In this document: positions 25,714-34,765 of the stretch, in pieces | Numbering within the stretch: the first letter of the stretch is position 1 | Layout: the number at the start of each line of letters is the position of its first letter | Source: Bog-473 sp036268485 | GTDB taxonomy: Bacteria > Actinomycetota > Acidimicrobiia > Acidimicrobiales > RAAP-2 | Direction: 5' to 3' | Assembly (NCBI GenBank): GCA_036268485.1 | Contig: DATAUC010000023.1 | Span: forward strand, 1-64,000 | Length of the DNA stretch: 64,000 nucleotides | Position numbers and translations under genes: made by a program | Notes under the pieces: generated by a model | Seen by the model: the letters and a program-made list of their open reading frames with translations, nothing else | What the model was told of the DNA's origin: nothing | The model's database searches: none

Positions 25714-26601
25714 TCAGACCTGACGGCGCAGGATTCCCTGCTCCATGATCCCAAAACCAACGGCGCCATCGCTTGTCATCACTTCGACGAAATCGTCGTA
25801 GGACGTGAATGCTTCCGGACCGGTTGGATCATTCAAAGGGCAGAAGACTTTGGCCTCAGGCTTGCCAATCGACAAACCAAGCTTTGTCCCGTCCGCCATG
25901 TCGAGTTCTACCTCGGCAATGCCGCCCCAAGCGTCCCGGCGGAGCACGGTGCTGTTGACCACGGTTCCCTCCCGGGATCCGCTGAGCTTGCCGTGCGGTG
26001 GAATGTCACCATCTCGCGTTTGAAACTTCATGGTGGCCAGGTCGAAACCGTCAAAAGTGACGAAGGCGGCGTAGTACTCGACCCACGAGGCGATTTCTTG
26101 GCGAAAGCCCCAGGTCCTGTCACGGATAACCGAACCTTCGACTTCTAAACTGCCGTGGGCGTTCGACACCACACCGGTAAACGTCCCTGCTTGTTGGAAA
26201 TGCTGTAGCGGCTCCGACTTGCGCAGGCCGGGCAGCGTCTCGGCTGCTGAGTAGTCAACGGGTTCTCGAATTGGCTTGAGGTCAAGGTCGAGCAGGAAAT
26301 CGCCATGTTTGGCGGTGAGATGTCCGCTCAAGTCGAACGAGATGTGTTCGGATTCAAAGGTCATCGCCTCTAGGCGTTCGAAGATTTCAGTGGAACGACC
26401 ATCGATGGCCACCGAGCAACGGGCGAACATGCCGGCATCGGTCCGTCCTCCCTGCAGGTGCGTAGCGCCGTAAAATCCCCGTTCCCGGTCGAAGAACCCC
26501 AGAAAGCAATTCTCTCGGTAGGGAGGATCATCAGGCTCGAAGACCCTTTCAACGTGCATCGGTTCGGCAAGTGGACCCCAAGGTCCCCGTGGATCGGTCA
26601 T
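25714..26601 (-). CDS. Uncharacterised beta-rich protein, DUF7064/DUF7065-like
   Basis: A 295-residue soluble protein resembling the DUF7065-DUF7064 pair of the AttH/CrtC-like (lipocalin-type) beta-barrel superfamily. The first half contains ENCFLGFFDRERGFYGATHLQ, and the second half has GSVIRDRTWGFRQE, the Asp-Arg-Thr-Trp-Gly signature of that group. Relatives include terpenoid hydratases such as hydroxyneurosporene synthase, but function is unassigned here. Its start overlaps the stop of the rifampin-phosphotransferase-like gene (ATGA), so the products are made together. It may bind or prepare a hydrophobic substrate for phosphorylation, which is inference only. Confidence 0.7.
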   Translation of the reverse strand: MTDPRGPWGPLAEPMHVERVFEPDDPPYRENCFLGFFDRERGFYGATHLQGGRTDAGMFARCSVAIDGRSTEIFERLEAMTFESEHISFDLSGHLTAKHGDFLLDLDLKPIREPVDYSAAETLPGLRKSEPLQHFQQAGTFTGVVSNAHGSLEVEGSVIRDRTWGFRQEIASWVEYYAAFVTFDGFDLATMKFQTRDGDIPPHGKLSGSREGTVVNSTVLRRDAWGGIAEVELDMADGTKLGLSIGKPEAKVFCPLNDPTGPEAFTSYDDFVEVMTSDGAVGFGIMEQGILRRQV

Positions 26602-28310
26602 GGTTCATTCCTTTTGTGAGCGCCCGTGATGGCTGGAGGTTCTGATGCGGATACATCGGCATCGGATGCGACGTCGTCATGGCGGCTGAGGATCGTCACA
26701 ATTCCGGTCGTGCCGTCGACACGACACACGTCTCCGGTGTGAATCGTTCTGCTTCCGGTGACGGTGCTGACCACGCAGGGGACGCCAAGTTCACGGGCCA
26801 CGATGGCGGCGTGCGACAGCGCCCCGCCAATGTCAACGACCAGGGCCGAGGAGAGAAACATGATGGATGACCAACTGGGATCAGTCGATGGAGCGACCAG
26901 AATTTCCCCTGGCTCCACGTCGTCGAAGTTCGGATCCAGGACGACGCGAGCCACCCCTTCGACCACGCCGGGCGACACGCCGATGCCCGCTATTTCGTCT
27001 GTTTGCTCCGCTGAGGCGTTGACGACGATCGGGTCAGGATCGCCCTCCCATTGGGTGGGCAGATCCATTTCGGCGTAGTGCTCATGCCTCTCACGGCGCC
27101 GAGCGATGAGCACCTTGACATCGGCCGGCCTGATCCCCACAATCTCGTCGTCCGTCAAGAAGAAGATGTCGTCGGGATCGTTGAGAATCCCGTCCGCATG
27201 GAGAAGGCGACCGATTCGACGAGCCGAGGCTCGGATAACGTCGGAGGCCTGCAGGAACGAATCCTTGGCTACCCCGCGTAGGGGAATGGTCCGGCTAGCG
27301 ATGCGCAGCATCTGCCGAGCGGCGGGACGGCGATGAGCCGGCAGCGCGGCGAGGATGTCCCGTTCGATGGTGAGTCGGTGTTCCAACAGGGAGGCTTGGC
27401 GAGCTTCGGGATCCTGGGATGCATCGAGGTCGGCATATTCACTGATGAATCGGTGCAGCGGCCCATCGTCCTCGCGCCAGACATAGGCCATCATTTCGCC
27501 TTCGCGCGGTCCGTGGAAACCATGGCGGGCTACGATTTCTGACAGTTCCAACCGGCCCCGGGAGGCTTTCCACAGGTCGCCAACCACGGCCGCCTCGGGC
27601 ATGGACCCGTACCCACTGGCCAACGCCGTCAGGTCACCGACACCGGTGCTCGAGGTCAATCGTTCGAGCATGTCGTAGATCGGCTGCACAACGCAGAACA
27701 AGGTGGTGGCTTGAAGTGTGACGTTCGATCGAAAACGAACAATGGCCTGCGAAAACAGCCGTAAGGCCGACGTCTCGGTCAACCCTGACGCCGACGCCGT
27801 CCTCTCGGTCCACCAGGTGCGCGTGTCCGTCGCGGCGGCCTTGAGTTGACCCGGAGTTCGAAAAAACGTCCATGGCATTCGAGCGGCGATGATGGGATAA
27901 CGCTTCCGAGAGGCCTCGCTGACCAAATTCTTCGGCACGCTTCCAAAGACCTGTTCGGCAATGGCCGCTCCTGATGTGCCCGGAATTCGATCGCCCATCT
28001 GGCTGAGGAACTCCAGTTGAGCGGCGCCGCGCCCGTAGAACGCCCGCATGAAGCGTTGCTCACGATCCACCGGCACCATCGCTTCGGCTCGTGATGCCGC
28101 TCCAAGGGCATAAAACGCTCCCCGAGCGGCCCCTTCGGACGCCACTTCCCACAGGCTCCACGTCAGCGGAGTGAGCACACCGGGGAGGGCCTCGCCGATG
28201 TTGGCTCGACTCCAATGGCGACCAACGGGGCTCGTGGCATGCAAGGGATCCCAAGACGAAGGGACCTCACGTCCCAAGGCCACATTCGACTGGTCGTTCA
28301 CCTTTGCCAC
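26598..28310 (-). CDS. PEP-utilising/rifampin-phosphotransferase-like protein without ATP-grasp domain
   Basis: A 570-residue protein. Residues about 20-420 resemble the substrate-binding domain of rifampin phosphotransferase: WSRANIGEALPGVLTPLTWSLWE near 33-55 and FHGPREGEM near 265-273. Residues about 435-560 are a phosphohistidine swivel domain (DIGGALSHAAIVARELGVPCVV, His500). The ATP-grasp domain that starts classical RPH is missing; an ATP-grasp exists on the PPDK-like product of the same operon. Both together could perform the dikinase reaction ATP plus X-OH plus water to X-phosphate plus AMP plus Pi, with X unknown. GTG 28310 is chosen because GGGGGAG precedes it; the alternative start at 28340 would fall inside the promoter palindrome at 28331-28350. 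Confidence 0.8.
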   Translation of the reverse strand: MAKVNDQSNVALGREVPSSWDPLHATSPVGRHWSRANIGEALPGVLTPLTWSLWEVASEGAARGAFYALGAASRAEAMVPVDREQRFMRAFYGRGAAQLEFLSQMGDRIPGTSGAAIAEQVFGSVPKNLVSEASRKRYPIIAARMPWTFFRTPGQLKAAATDTRTWWTERTASASGLTETSALRLFSQAIVRFRSNVTLQATTLFCVVQPIYDMLERLTSSTGVGDLTALASGYGSMPEAAVVGDLWKASRGRLELSEIVARHGFHGPREGEMMAYVWREDDGPLHRFISEYADLDASQDPEARQASLLEHRLTIERDILAALPAHRRPAARQMLRIASRTIPLRGVAKDSFLQASDVIRASARRIGRLLHADGILNDPDDIFFLTDDEIVGIRPADVKVLIARRRERHEHYAEMDLPTQWEGDPDPIVVNASAEQTDEIAGIGVSPGVVEGVARVVLDPNFDDVEPGEILVAPSTDPSWSSIMFLSSALVVDIGGALSHAAIVARELGVPCVVSTVTGSRTIHTGDVCRVDGTTGIVTILSRHDDVASDADVSASEPPAITGAHKRNEP

Positions 28311-28330
28311 CCCCGCACTCCCCCGCCCAA

Positions 28331-28350
28331 GATAGAGCAACTGCTATATC
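28331..28350. promoter_or_regulatory. Imperfect palindrome upstream of the dikinase-like operon
   Basis: GATAGAGCAACTGCTATATC has 8-bp arms with one mismatch and a 4-base centre, 21 bp upstream of the GTG start. It is the only clear regulatory-looking element in the 117-bp gap after the lipoprotein gene, and suggests the dikinase-like operon has its own promoter. Confidence 0.5.
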
Positions 28351-28427
28351 TTCATTAGAATCCCCGGAAGGGCAAATGTCAAGGCCGAACGGGAAGCGAA
28401 ACGAAGAATTCGCTCAGTTGGAACTCG

Positions 28428-29108
28428 TTAGAAGGTGCACTCGGTGTGCGTCGTCGAGAACGTGTCAACCAGCCACGTCGTCCCGGAGAGCACCAACTCA
28501 GCGGCGCCGGCAAAGTCAGCGCGGGTTATTGACGGGTCCGGCACGTTGGTGCCGTCAGCCGCCAGATAGAAGTCCTTCTCGTCCTGGCAATCAGCGATGA
28601 GCGCACTCGTTGGAGTGATCATTTTGATGGTGACCTGCTCATCACGCAGGAGACCAACGCCGTGCTCCTGGGCGTCCAAGATGGTATTGGCTTCACGGAC
28701 GGTCGCTACGGCCAATCGCTGCGTGGTTACCTCGGCCAGTGGCTGGATCCAGTCTTCATTGAGATCATCATCCAAACCTGACAGATCGTAGAGATACTTC
28801 CCATACGTCGCCTTGATGGTGGCGTCGGTGGCTGCTCCCGGAGAAGGTGGCGTGGTTGCGCCTGGAGGGAGGGTCACGCTCGAAGGCAACGGAACAATCG
28901 GGATGGTTGCGGAACCTTTTGCAGTTGGTGTGGGGTCAGACCCAGTTGAGGGAGCGGGATACACCAGTGTCGTTGCCGGTAGCGACGTGGGTGCAGCTGA
29001 GGGAACCTCAATATTTGCGGTGCCACCGCATCCGCTCAGGCCGCATGCACTCGCCGTCAAGATGGCACCGATGGCAATGAACTTACCGGTTCGTCTTGGC
29101 ACGCTCAC
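28428..29108 (-). CDS. Putative lipoprotein
   Basis: A 226-residue exported protein. N-terminal VSVPRRTGKFIAIGAILTASACGLSGCGG has a basic start, hydrophobic core and lipobox LSGC, so it should be lipid-anchored on the outer face of the membrane. A Pro/Thr/Ser-rich linker (about 30-95) leads to a C-terminal domain of about 130 residues with no recognised family. Start GTG 29108 is supported by GGAG 6 bases upstream. It is the last gene of the transporter operon, 62 bp after the anchored protein. It may capture substrate or hold the transporter assembly; no motif proves this. Confidence 0.75.
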   Translation of the reverse strand: MSVPRRTGKFIAIGAILTASACGLSGCGGTANIEVPSAAPTSLPATTLVYPAPSTGSDPTPTAKGSATIPIVPLPSSVTLPPGATTPPSPGAATDATIKATYGKYLYDLSGLDDDLNEDWIQPLAEVTTQRLAVATVREANTILDAQEHGVGLLRDEQVTIKMITPTSALIADCQDEKDFYLAADGTNVPDPSITRADFAGAAELVLSGTTWLVDTFSTTHTECTF

Positions 29109-29170
29109 TCCGCTCTCCACGTGCTCTTGACTACTCCCACGGCGAAACCATTGCCGATCGCTGGTCTCGA

Positions 29171-30496
29171 TCAGGTCCGTAACTTGAATCTCAGACCCAA
29201 TCGCCGAATGATCTGCGAACCCACTAGGAGCGACAACCCCGCCAAGAGGAGAATGAGGTAGAAGCTCTCCGTCGAAGGGCCAATAGAGCCGACAATTCTC
29301 GTTGGACCGAGAGAGACGGGACTCGAACCGGCCGGTGTGGTGTTGGCAGTGGTCGAAGGTGTGGGCAGCGGAGATGACGGCACGATGCCTCCGGTCGAAC
29401 CGAAGGAGCTGCCGTCAGAGAATGGCGTCGTCGACAGGGACGATGATCCGTCACCCGACAGGTCGGATGATTCAGGAAGGGCCGGAGCCGCCGTATCCAT
29501 GGCACTGACCGTGGCCCGGCCGAGAACATAGGTCACGGTGACTATCCCTTGAGTCGGCACGTTCTGCGTGACCTTGACCTGGATACCCCCGGACGTGACC
29601 GATTGGATGGTCGTTGTCCCTGGCACGTAAGTGGTTTGCGCTGGAAGCACAGACACCGAGACGCCCGCTTTGGAAAGCAGGCCGTCGAGGGTCTTCACAA
29701 CGCCCGTAATGGCGCCCAGTGGCAGAGTGTTGCCCAGTAACTCGAGGCCGTTCTGGTCGAGGCCGACCTTCAATCCGGCAACGGTCACCGTACCGACATC
29801 TGTCGTCCCCGTCACCGTGGGTGCCTGAGAGCCCTGCTCGGTCATCGACTCCGTAGACGTCACATTGCCAATATCCAGCGGACCAAAATCGCCGAAATCA
29901 AACCCAGAGGTGGCAGACACTGTCACGCTCCCGTCCGGATTGGCCACCGAATTCGCCGTGGCCGACATCTGAGGTCTTCCGGTATTCCCTGCGGTCAAGC
30001 CAAATCCGGAATCGGCCTGAGAGGCGAACTGAGAGCTTTGGCTGGTCAGGATGTAGGGACCGAGGCTTTCTGATGCCGAAGGAACGCCGGGTGAGGAGGA
30101 CGCGGCATACCCGGGCAATGGTGGGACCGGCGGGATGAGCCCAGCCGCCAGACCGTTGACGGTGCCCGGAATGAGTTGCAGAAAACTTCCCAGGTAGGGG
30201 AATCCGGCGAACCCCGTACTTTGACCAAGGCTGTTCACTGCGGCTTGGGCTGAGAGAATGCTGGCCGAAACCGACGGCGTAAGGGGTAATGACGTGTCAT
30301 CAACCTCCACGAACATCGCGTCACCTTCGCCGGTCAAGAAAAACGTATTCGGGTTTGCTTGCGTCGAATCATCGGCGATGGCCACAGGACTGCCTCCGAA
30401 CGCGACAATCAATCCGCCGGTCGAAACCAGTACAAGGGTGGTTCCCACAATCCGCCGCACTCGAGTCCTACCGCTCCGCCGTCCGATCCAGTTCAT
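29171..30496 (-). CDS. Secreted, C-terminally membrane-anchored protein of unknown function
   Basis: A 441-residue protein with an N-terminal signal (RRIVGTTLVLVSTGGLIVAFGGSPVAIA) cleaved near residue 41. A Gly/Ser/Thr-rich beta-type ectodomain spans roughly 45-330, followed by a Ser/Pro/Thr linker and one C-terminal membrane helix (LILLLAGLSLLVGSQII) with a basic tail. There is no LPXTG sorting signal. No family is recognised. Its ATG overlaps the stop of the LivF ATPase gene (ATGA), so it is translationally coupled to a transporter subunit, which is unusual for an exported protein and argues for a shared complex or equal dosage. Confidence 0.75.
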   Translation of the reverse strand: MNWIGRRSGRTRVRRIVGTTLVLVSTGGLIVAFGGSPVAIADDSTQANPNTFFLTGEGDAMFVEVDDTSLPLTPSVSASILSAQAAVNSLGQSTGFAGFPYLGSFLQLIPGTVNGLAAGLIPPVPPLPGYAASSSPGVPSASESLGPYILTSQSSQFASQADSGFGLTAGNTGRPQMSATANSVANPDGSVTVSATSGFDFGDFGPLDIGNVTSTESMTEQGSQAPTVTGTTDVGTVTVAGLKVGLDQNGLELLGNTLPLGAITGVVKTLDGLLSKAGVSVSVLPAQTTYVPGTTTIQSVTSGGIQVKVTQNVPTQGIVTVTYVLGRATVSAMDTAAPALPESSDLSGDGSSSLSTTPFSDGSSFGSTGGIVPSSPLPTPSTTANTTPAGSSPVSLGPTRIVGSIGPSTESFYLILLLAGLSLLVGSQIIRRLGLRFKLRT

Positions 30497-31191
30497 GCAG
30501 GAATCGCTCCTAGGTACGACTGAATGATGGCGCTGTCGTCAAGTTCCGCGGGTTCGCCCGCGAAGGCAATCCGACCCCTATCGAGTACGTAGACGTAGTC
30601 GGCAAGATCGAGGGCACGCCTCACGTACTGCTCGACCAAGAGGAGCGCCGTGCCCTTCTCGGCCAAGCCATGCAGGTAGACGTATATCTCGTCCACGATG
30701 TTCGGCGCCAAGCCCATCGACACTTCGTCGAGGAGAGCCACCGAGGGTTCGCCGACATAGGCATGGGCCAAGGCCAACATCTGGCGCTCACCGCCGCTCA
30801 TGGTGCCGGCCAACTGCCCCGCTCGCTCGCCCAAGCGAGGGAACACATCCGCCACACTTGCCATCGCTGACCGCTTCCCTTCAGACGCGGCCTGCATGCG
30901 AATGTTGTCCGAGACGGTGAGCGCTGGGAAGACGCCCCGCCCTTCAGGTACATGACATACGCCAAGGCGGGCCAAGTGATGCGCGGGGCGGTCGGTCACA
31001 TCCTCGCCATCAATCACAATCTGCCCGGCTGTGGGACTGAGTAGTCCCGAAGCGACCCGAAGGAGCGTCGTCTTGCCGGCTCCATTGGCGCCGAGGAGGG
31101 CAACGACGGAATGGTCCGGCACAACAAGGGTGATGTCGTGCAGGACCTGACCGGTGTCGTAGCCAGCTGAAATCCCACGGAGCTCAAGCAT
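30493..31191 (-). CDS. livF: Branched-chain-type ABC transporter ATP-binding protein LivF
   Basis: A 232-residue ABC ATPase of the HAAT (LivF) branch. Walker A is GANGAGKTT, the signature MSGGERQ, Walker B VALLDEVSMGLAP, and the H-loop is replaced by the LivF-typical LLVEQYVRRAL. It energises import with LivG and the fused permease. Start ATG 31191 lies 8 bp inside the end of livG. This transporter class carries amino acids but also urea, amides, aromatic acids and other organic acids, so the cargo here is not necessarily an amino acid. Confidence 0.93.
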   Translation of the reverse strand: MLELRGISAGYDTGQVLHDITLVVPDHSVVALLGANGAGKTTLLRVASGLLSPTAGQIVIDGEDVTDRPAHHLARLGVCHVPEGRGVFPALTVSDNIRMQAASEGKRSAMASVADVFPRLGERAGQLAGTMSGGERQMLALAHAYVGEPSVALLDEVSMGLAPNIVDEIYVYLHGLAEKGTALLLVEQYVRRALDLADYVYVLDRGRIAFAGEPAELDDSAIIQSYLGAIPA

Positions 31192-32002
31192 GGGATCCCA
31201 CCTCAGCACGATCCGACTGCTCAACCTCGGAATACACGGAATCGGTGCCCAAGTAGGCCGAGCGAACGGCGTCACTGGCCAGCGTTTCGGCGGCCGCCCC
31301 GGACGAGATCAGATTCCCGAACTCGAGCACGTAAATGTGGGAGCACACTGAGGACACCAGCGCAATGTCGTGTTCTACCAGGAGCACGCCGACACCGGTC
31401 TCCGAGACGAACTTCTGGAGAATGTCGCCGAATTTCTCCGTCTCCACTACATCTAGGCCCGAAGACGGTTCATCAAGCATGAGAAACTTGAACGGGGTGG
31501 CAATGGCTCGCGCCAGCTCGACGAGCCGCCGTTGGCCGGTCGGCATATCCCCCACCGTGCGGGTTGCCAACCCGGAAATTCCACAGAGTTGCATAGCAAC
31601 CCGGGAACGCTCGGCCACGTCAGCTCCGTCGCGTCGGGAGCACCACAACTGGCCCCATGGTCGTCGGCTCGAGAACATCGTCTCGGGTCCCAGAGCCACG
31701 TTCTCATTGACGGTCATGGAATTGAACAGCTCCATGCGCTGGAAGGTACGCCCCAAGCCCAGGCTGGCCCGGCGAGCTACGCCATGATGGTCAAGCCGAA
31801 CCTCGCCTAGCCAGGTAGATCCCGAGGAGGCCTTCACGGCGCCAGCACATGCATTGAAGATCGTCGTCTTGCCGGCCCCGTTGGGTCCGATCAGCCCGGT
31901 CACCACTCCTGCTTTCGCCTCGAGCGTGACCGAATCCACCGCAGTGAGGCCACCGAACCGCACGGTCATGTTGTCAACCCTCAAATCGGATTGAGCCGTC
32001 AT
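31184..32002 (-). CDS. livG: Branched-chain-type ABC transporter ATP-binding protein LivG
   Basis: A 272-residue ABC ATPase. Walker A is GPNGAGKTT, the Q loop GRTFQRMELF, the signature MPTGQRRLVELARA (the LivG variant of LSGGQ), Walker B FLMLDEPSSGLD, and the H loop LLVEHDIALV. The ATG overlaps the permease stop (ATGA) and the end overlaps livF by 8 bp. The C-terminal extension after SAYLGTD is slightly longer than usual and Ser/Glu-rich. Confidence 0.93.
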   Translation of the reverse strand: MTAQSDLRVDNMTVRFGGLTAVDSVTLEAKAGVVTGLIGPNGAGKTTIFNACAGAVKASSGSTWLGEVRLDHHGVARRASLGLGRTFQRMELFNSMTVNENVALGPETMFSSRRPWGQLWCSRRDGADVAERSRVAMQLCGISGLATRTVGDMPTGQRRLVELARAIATPFKFLMLDEPSSGLDVVETEKFGDILQKFVSETGVGVLLVEHDIALVSSVCSHIYVLEFGNLISSGAAAETLASDAVRSAYLGTDSVYSEVEQSDRAEVGSHA

Positions 32003-33933
32003 GCCGAAAACTCCGGCATCGGGAGCAGGCCGATACCCGTCATTGCTTGTTGAGATCTACGAAGACTGGCACGACCACGTATCGGTACGGTGATGGCGGG
32101 CACGATGGCCACGCCGATTGCCAGTGCTCCGAACACCACACCCTCCCACTTCACAACGTTGGGATCCCGGAAGAACGGATAGATCTTGGTGACTTGGTAG
32201 ACAAACGCTGCGATGAAGGGCGAGAGGATCGGACGTCGGCCACAGAACGCCAACACGGCCAACAGGAAGAGGGAGCCGGTGAAGTCAAAGGTTCCCCCGC
32301 TCGTGCCACTAGCTGATTGCGTCACGCCAACAATGAGCGCGCCTCCGATCCCAGCTAAGAAAGCTGAGATGCAGAACACGAAGAGCCGGGTCACCTTGGT
32401 ATTGCCACCATGGGCCTCAAGGGCAGCCGGCGAATCACCCAAGCCGCGCAAGAGACGTCCGAGCCGACTCCGGCCGACCAGCACAATCACTGCACAACAC
32501 AAGACCACCACGACAAGGACCGTGTAGTAGTACGCCTTATCACTTGTGAGGTTGAGACCAAATATCCGTGGTCTCGGGAGTTCCAACGCGTCGGAGGACC
32601 CAAACATGAGGAAAGTCGTATAGAAGAGCCGTTCCAACATGATCCCGAAAGCGAATGTGGCAATGGCCAAGTAAATGCCAGACAGACGAAAGGCCGGAAT
32701 GGCCACCAATACTCCCAACGGCACCGTGATCAGCCCGGCAAAGAGCAGGGCCACGAGCCACGGCATGCCCGAGGAGAGCGCATGAGCGAATGTCGAGGCA
32801 CCGACGGCGGCGAAGGCCAGCTGGCAGAGGGAGATCTGTCCTGACGTCCACAAGAGAAGCGCCAACGACCCAAAGATGACCGCATACGCGAGACCAGTGG
32901 TGTACTGGTTGAGGTACGCAGCCCCAACCAGGTTGGGGATCAAGATCCCCACTGCTAGGGCCAAAGCGACGATGGGCAGCATGATACGTGGGCCATAGCG
33001 GCGCAAGGGCTTAAATCCCCGCACCCGCCCGATACCCTGTTCAACCAACTTGCCTCGGGGCACAAACAGCATCACCGCAAAGAGGAGGAGGAATGGCAGG
33101 TTCGGAGGGATGCTCTCAATAGTGATGTTCCGTACATTTTGCAGTGCGTCTCCGAGCAAACTGGTTCCAACTCCAATCACCATGGCACCGAGAAACGTCA
33201 AGGGGAGACTTTTGAAGAGTCCAATGGCGGCGGCGCTAAATGCGGCGATGGCCAAGATGGTCATGTCATTCACGTCGATGCCGATTTCCGGTGCGAACAG
33301 CATTCCCGAGATGGCCGCAAATGAAGCGCCCAGAGTCCAAGCCAAGCGCCGGACCGCAATCGGGCTCGTGCCCTGCAAGCTCAGGAGGGACGGATCATCG
33401 ACCACGGCCTGCATAGCCACGCCAAGTTTGGCTCTTCGGAAAAACAGATAAAGACCCGCCGTACCAGCCAGAGCCAGTGCCGTGATGATGAAATCCGCAG
33501 CGGAGACTTGTACACCGGCAATCTCTGGGCCGCCTTGGGGTAGATAGGGGGCGAACTGAAGCGTCTGTGCGCCGTAGATGGCGGTAAAGAGCGTGTCGAT
33601 GCCGACCAACAAACCAACGGTGGCCACCACTCGCATGACGGTGGGAGCGTCCGCTAGGTAGTACGCCAATCGCTCGAGAAGGAGACCGCCAATGATGCCG
33701 ACACAGATCAATGTCAAAACTGCCGCCACTGGCCAGGGCATGTGCTGGCGATCACGAAACTGGTAGAACAAGTACGCGGCGGCCCCAATAACGGCGCCGT
33801 GCGCAAAGTTGAATACGCCGGAGGTCTTATAGGTCAGCACCAAGCCGAGGGCGGCGATGGCGTAGACGGCCCCGTCCGAAATGCCCGGAATGATGTAGAT
33901 CAGTAGGTGGCTCACGGTCGACACACTCCACAT
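31999..33933 (-). CDS. Fused branched-chain-type ABC permease (LivH-LivM)
   Basis: A 644-residue polytopic membrane protein joining both permease halves. Residues about 1-300 are LivH-like (GISDGAVYAIAALGLVLTYKTSGVFNFAHGA is the diagnostic first segment). Residues about 330-640 are LivM-like (YAVIFGSLALLLWTSGQISLCQLAFAAVGA and VGRSRLGRLLRGLGDSPAALEAHGGN, the EAA-type loop). The fusion is known in some actinobacteria. Start ATG 33933 is taken; it lies 22 bp inside the upstream small membrane protein gene. The ATPase genes follow with overlaps. Confidence 0.9.
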   Translation of the reverse strand: MWSVSTVSHLLIYIIPGISDGAVYAIAALGLVLTYKTSGVFNFAHGAVIGAAAYLFYQFRDRQHMPWPVAAVLTLICVGIIGGLLLERLAYYLADAPTVMRVVATVGLLVGIDTLFTAIYGAQTLQFAPYLPQGGPEIAGVQVSAADFIITALALAGTAGLYLFFRRAKLGVAMQAVVDDPSLLSLQGTSPIAVRRLAWTLGASFAAISGMLFAPEIGIDVNDMTILAIAAFSAAAIGLFKSLPLTFLGAMVIGVGTSLLGDALQNVRNITIESIPPNLPFLLLFAVMLFVPRGKLVEQGIGRVRGFKPLRRYGPRIMLPIVALALAVGILIPNLVGAAYLNQYTTGLAYAVIFGSLALLLWTSGQISLCQLAFAAVGASTFAHALSSGMPWLVALLFAGLITVPLGVLVAIPAFRLSGIYLAIATFAFGIMLERLFYTTFLMFGSSDALELPRPRIFGLNLTSDKAYYYTVLVVVVLCCAVIVLVGRSRLGRLLRGLGDSPAALEAHGGNTKVTRLFVFCISAFLAGIGGALIVGVTQSASGTSGGTFDFTGSLFLLAVLAFCGRRPILSPFIAAFVYQVTKIYPFFRDPNVVKWEGVVFGALAIGVAIVPAITVPIRGRASLRRSQQAMTGIGLLPMPEFSA

Positions 33934-34382
33934 GGCGTGCGTTGTGCCCTCTCGTGCTCGCTCCGGCTTCCGCTTGCCCAATCTCTGTTAGCTGCCATCA
34001 GGCAGTCCGATCGGTGGAAATGGCTCAGTCCGTCACCGGCGACCAATTGGTCCGACGATGCCAAAGCAGGCAGTACCTGAAGCGTTACTGAAGTCGCCTT
34101 CTTGGCCCCGACTTCGCTGAAGAGGCTCTGGCGGTACTGCCTGATCTTCCTGCGGCCAACCAAGAACCAGCTCGCCAGACCGCCACCCGCGACGATGAGC
34201 GCCACGACGGAGAGGTTTGCTGGGCCTATCTCCTGGCGGAGCGTCGCGTCCTCGGATGACAGGTACCACGACATGATCAACAGCACCACAGCGACAGCGA
34301 ACAACATCCCGCAGCGCAGGGCATCCCGCTGAGACCAGATTCCCCAGTAGTCAGATGTCTCCTGGGTTTCCACTGACGTCAT
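33912..34382 (-). CDS. Small membrane protein with C-terminal His/Cys motif
   Basis: A 156-residue protein with two predicted membrane helices (about 24-42 and 57-76) and a soluble C-terminal part. The end reads HFHRSDCLMA...RTPCGVCRP, that is His-x3-Cys followed by Pro-Cys-x2-Cys, reminiscent of the zinc-binding motif of Ada-type proteins. A metal site is therefore likely, though the family is not recognised. The start overlaps the upstream membrane protein stop (ATGA) and the end overlaps the permease start by 22 bp, so it is tightly built into the transporter operon. Confidence 0.75.
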   Translation of the reverse strand: MTSVETQETSDYWGIWSQRDALRCGMLFAVAVVLLIMSWYLSSEDATLRQEIGPANLSVVALIVAGGGLASWFLVGRRKIRQYRQSLFSEVGAKKATSVTLQVLPALASSDQLVAGDGLSHFHRSDCLMAANRDWASGSRSEHERAQRTPCGVCRP

Positions 34383-34717
34383 CCGAGTTCGTCCGTCCGC
34401 TGCCCGTCACTTGGCAGACTTCCGATTGAACGTAGTGAGGCAGATCTGTTGGCCGAGCCAACGCTGAGCTCCTGACGAATTTGGTCGAGTTGCCGCCATT
34501 CGTCGCGCATGTCGGCGGACAACCACAGCATGGCTCCGAGCCCTAGGAGAAACAGTCCACCCACACCACCAGAAATGAGATAGGGCAGTTGCTTGGCCGT
34601 ATACGGGGTGCCACTTACACCCACCCAACCCAGAATGAGCATGAGCGCCCCGATGGCCACCAGCAGCCATGCCCCGACCCGATCCCACTCCATTCGCAAC
34701 CACTTCATGATGGCCAT
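34379..34717 (-). CDS. Small two-helix membrane protein of unknown function
   Basis: A 112-residue protein with two hydrophobic segments (about 15-35 and 46-66) separated by a short loop, and a polar C-terminal tail (about 68-112). No family is recognised. ATG 34717 has a GGAGGAG site upstream; an alternative ATG lies 9 bases in. The stop overlaps the next start (ATGA), so it is coupled to the His/Cys-motif membrane protein. Together they may form an accessory membrane pair of the ABC importer. Confidence 0.72.
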   Translation of the reverse strand: MAIMKWLRMEWDRVGAWLLVAIGALMLILGWVGVSGTPYTAKQLPYLISGGVGGLFLLGLGAMLWLSADMRDEWRQLDQIRQELSVGSANRSASLRSIGSLPSDGQRTDELG

Positions 34718-34765
34718 TTACTGCTCCTCCCGTATTGATCTTTCAAGGTTGCGCGCTACAGCGCG

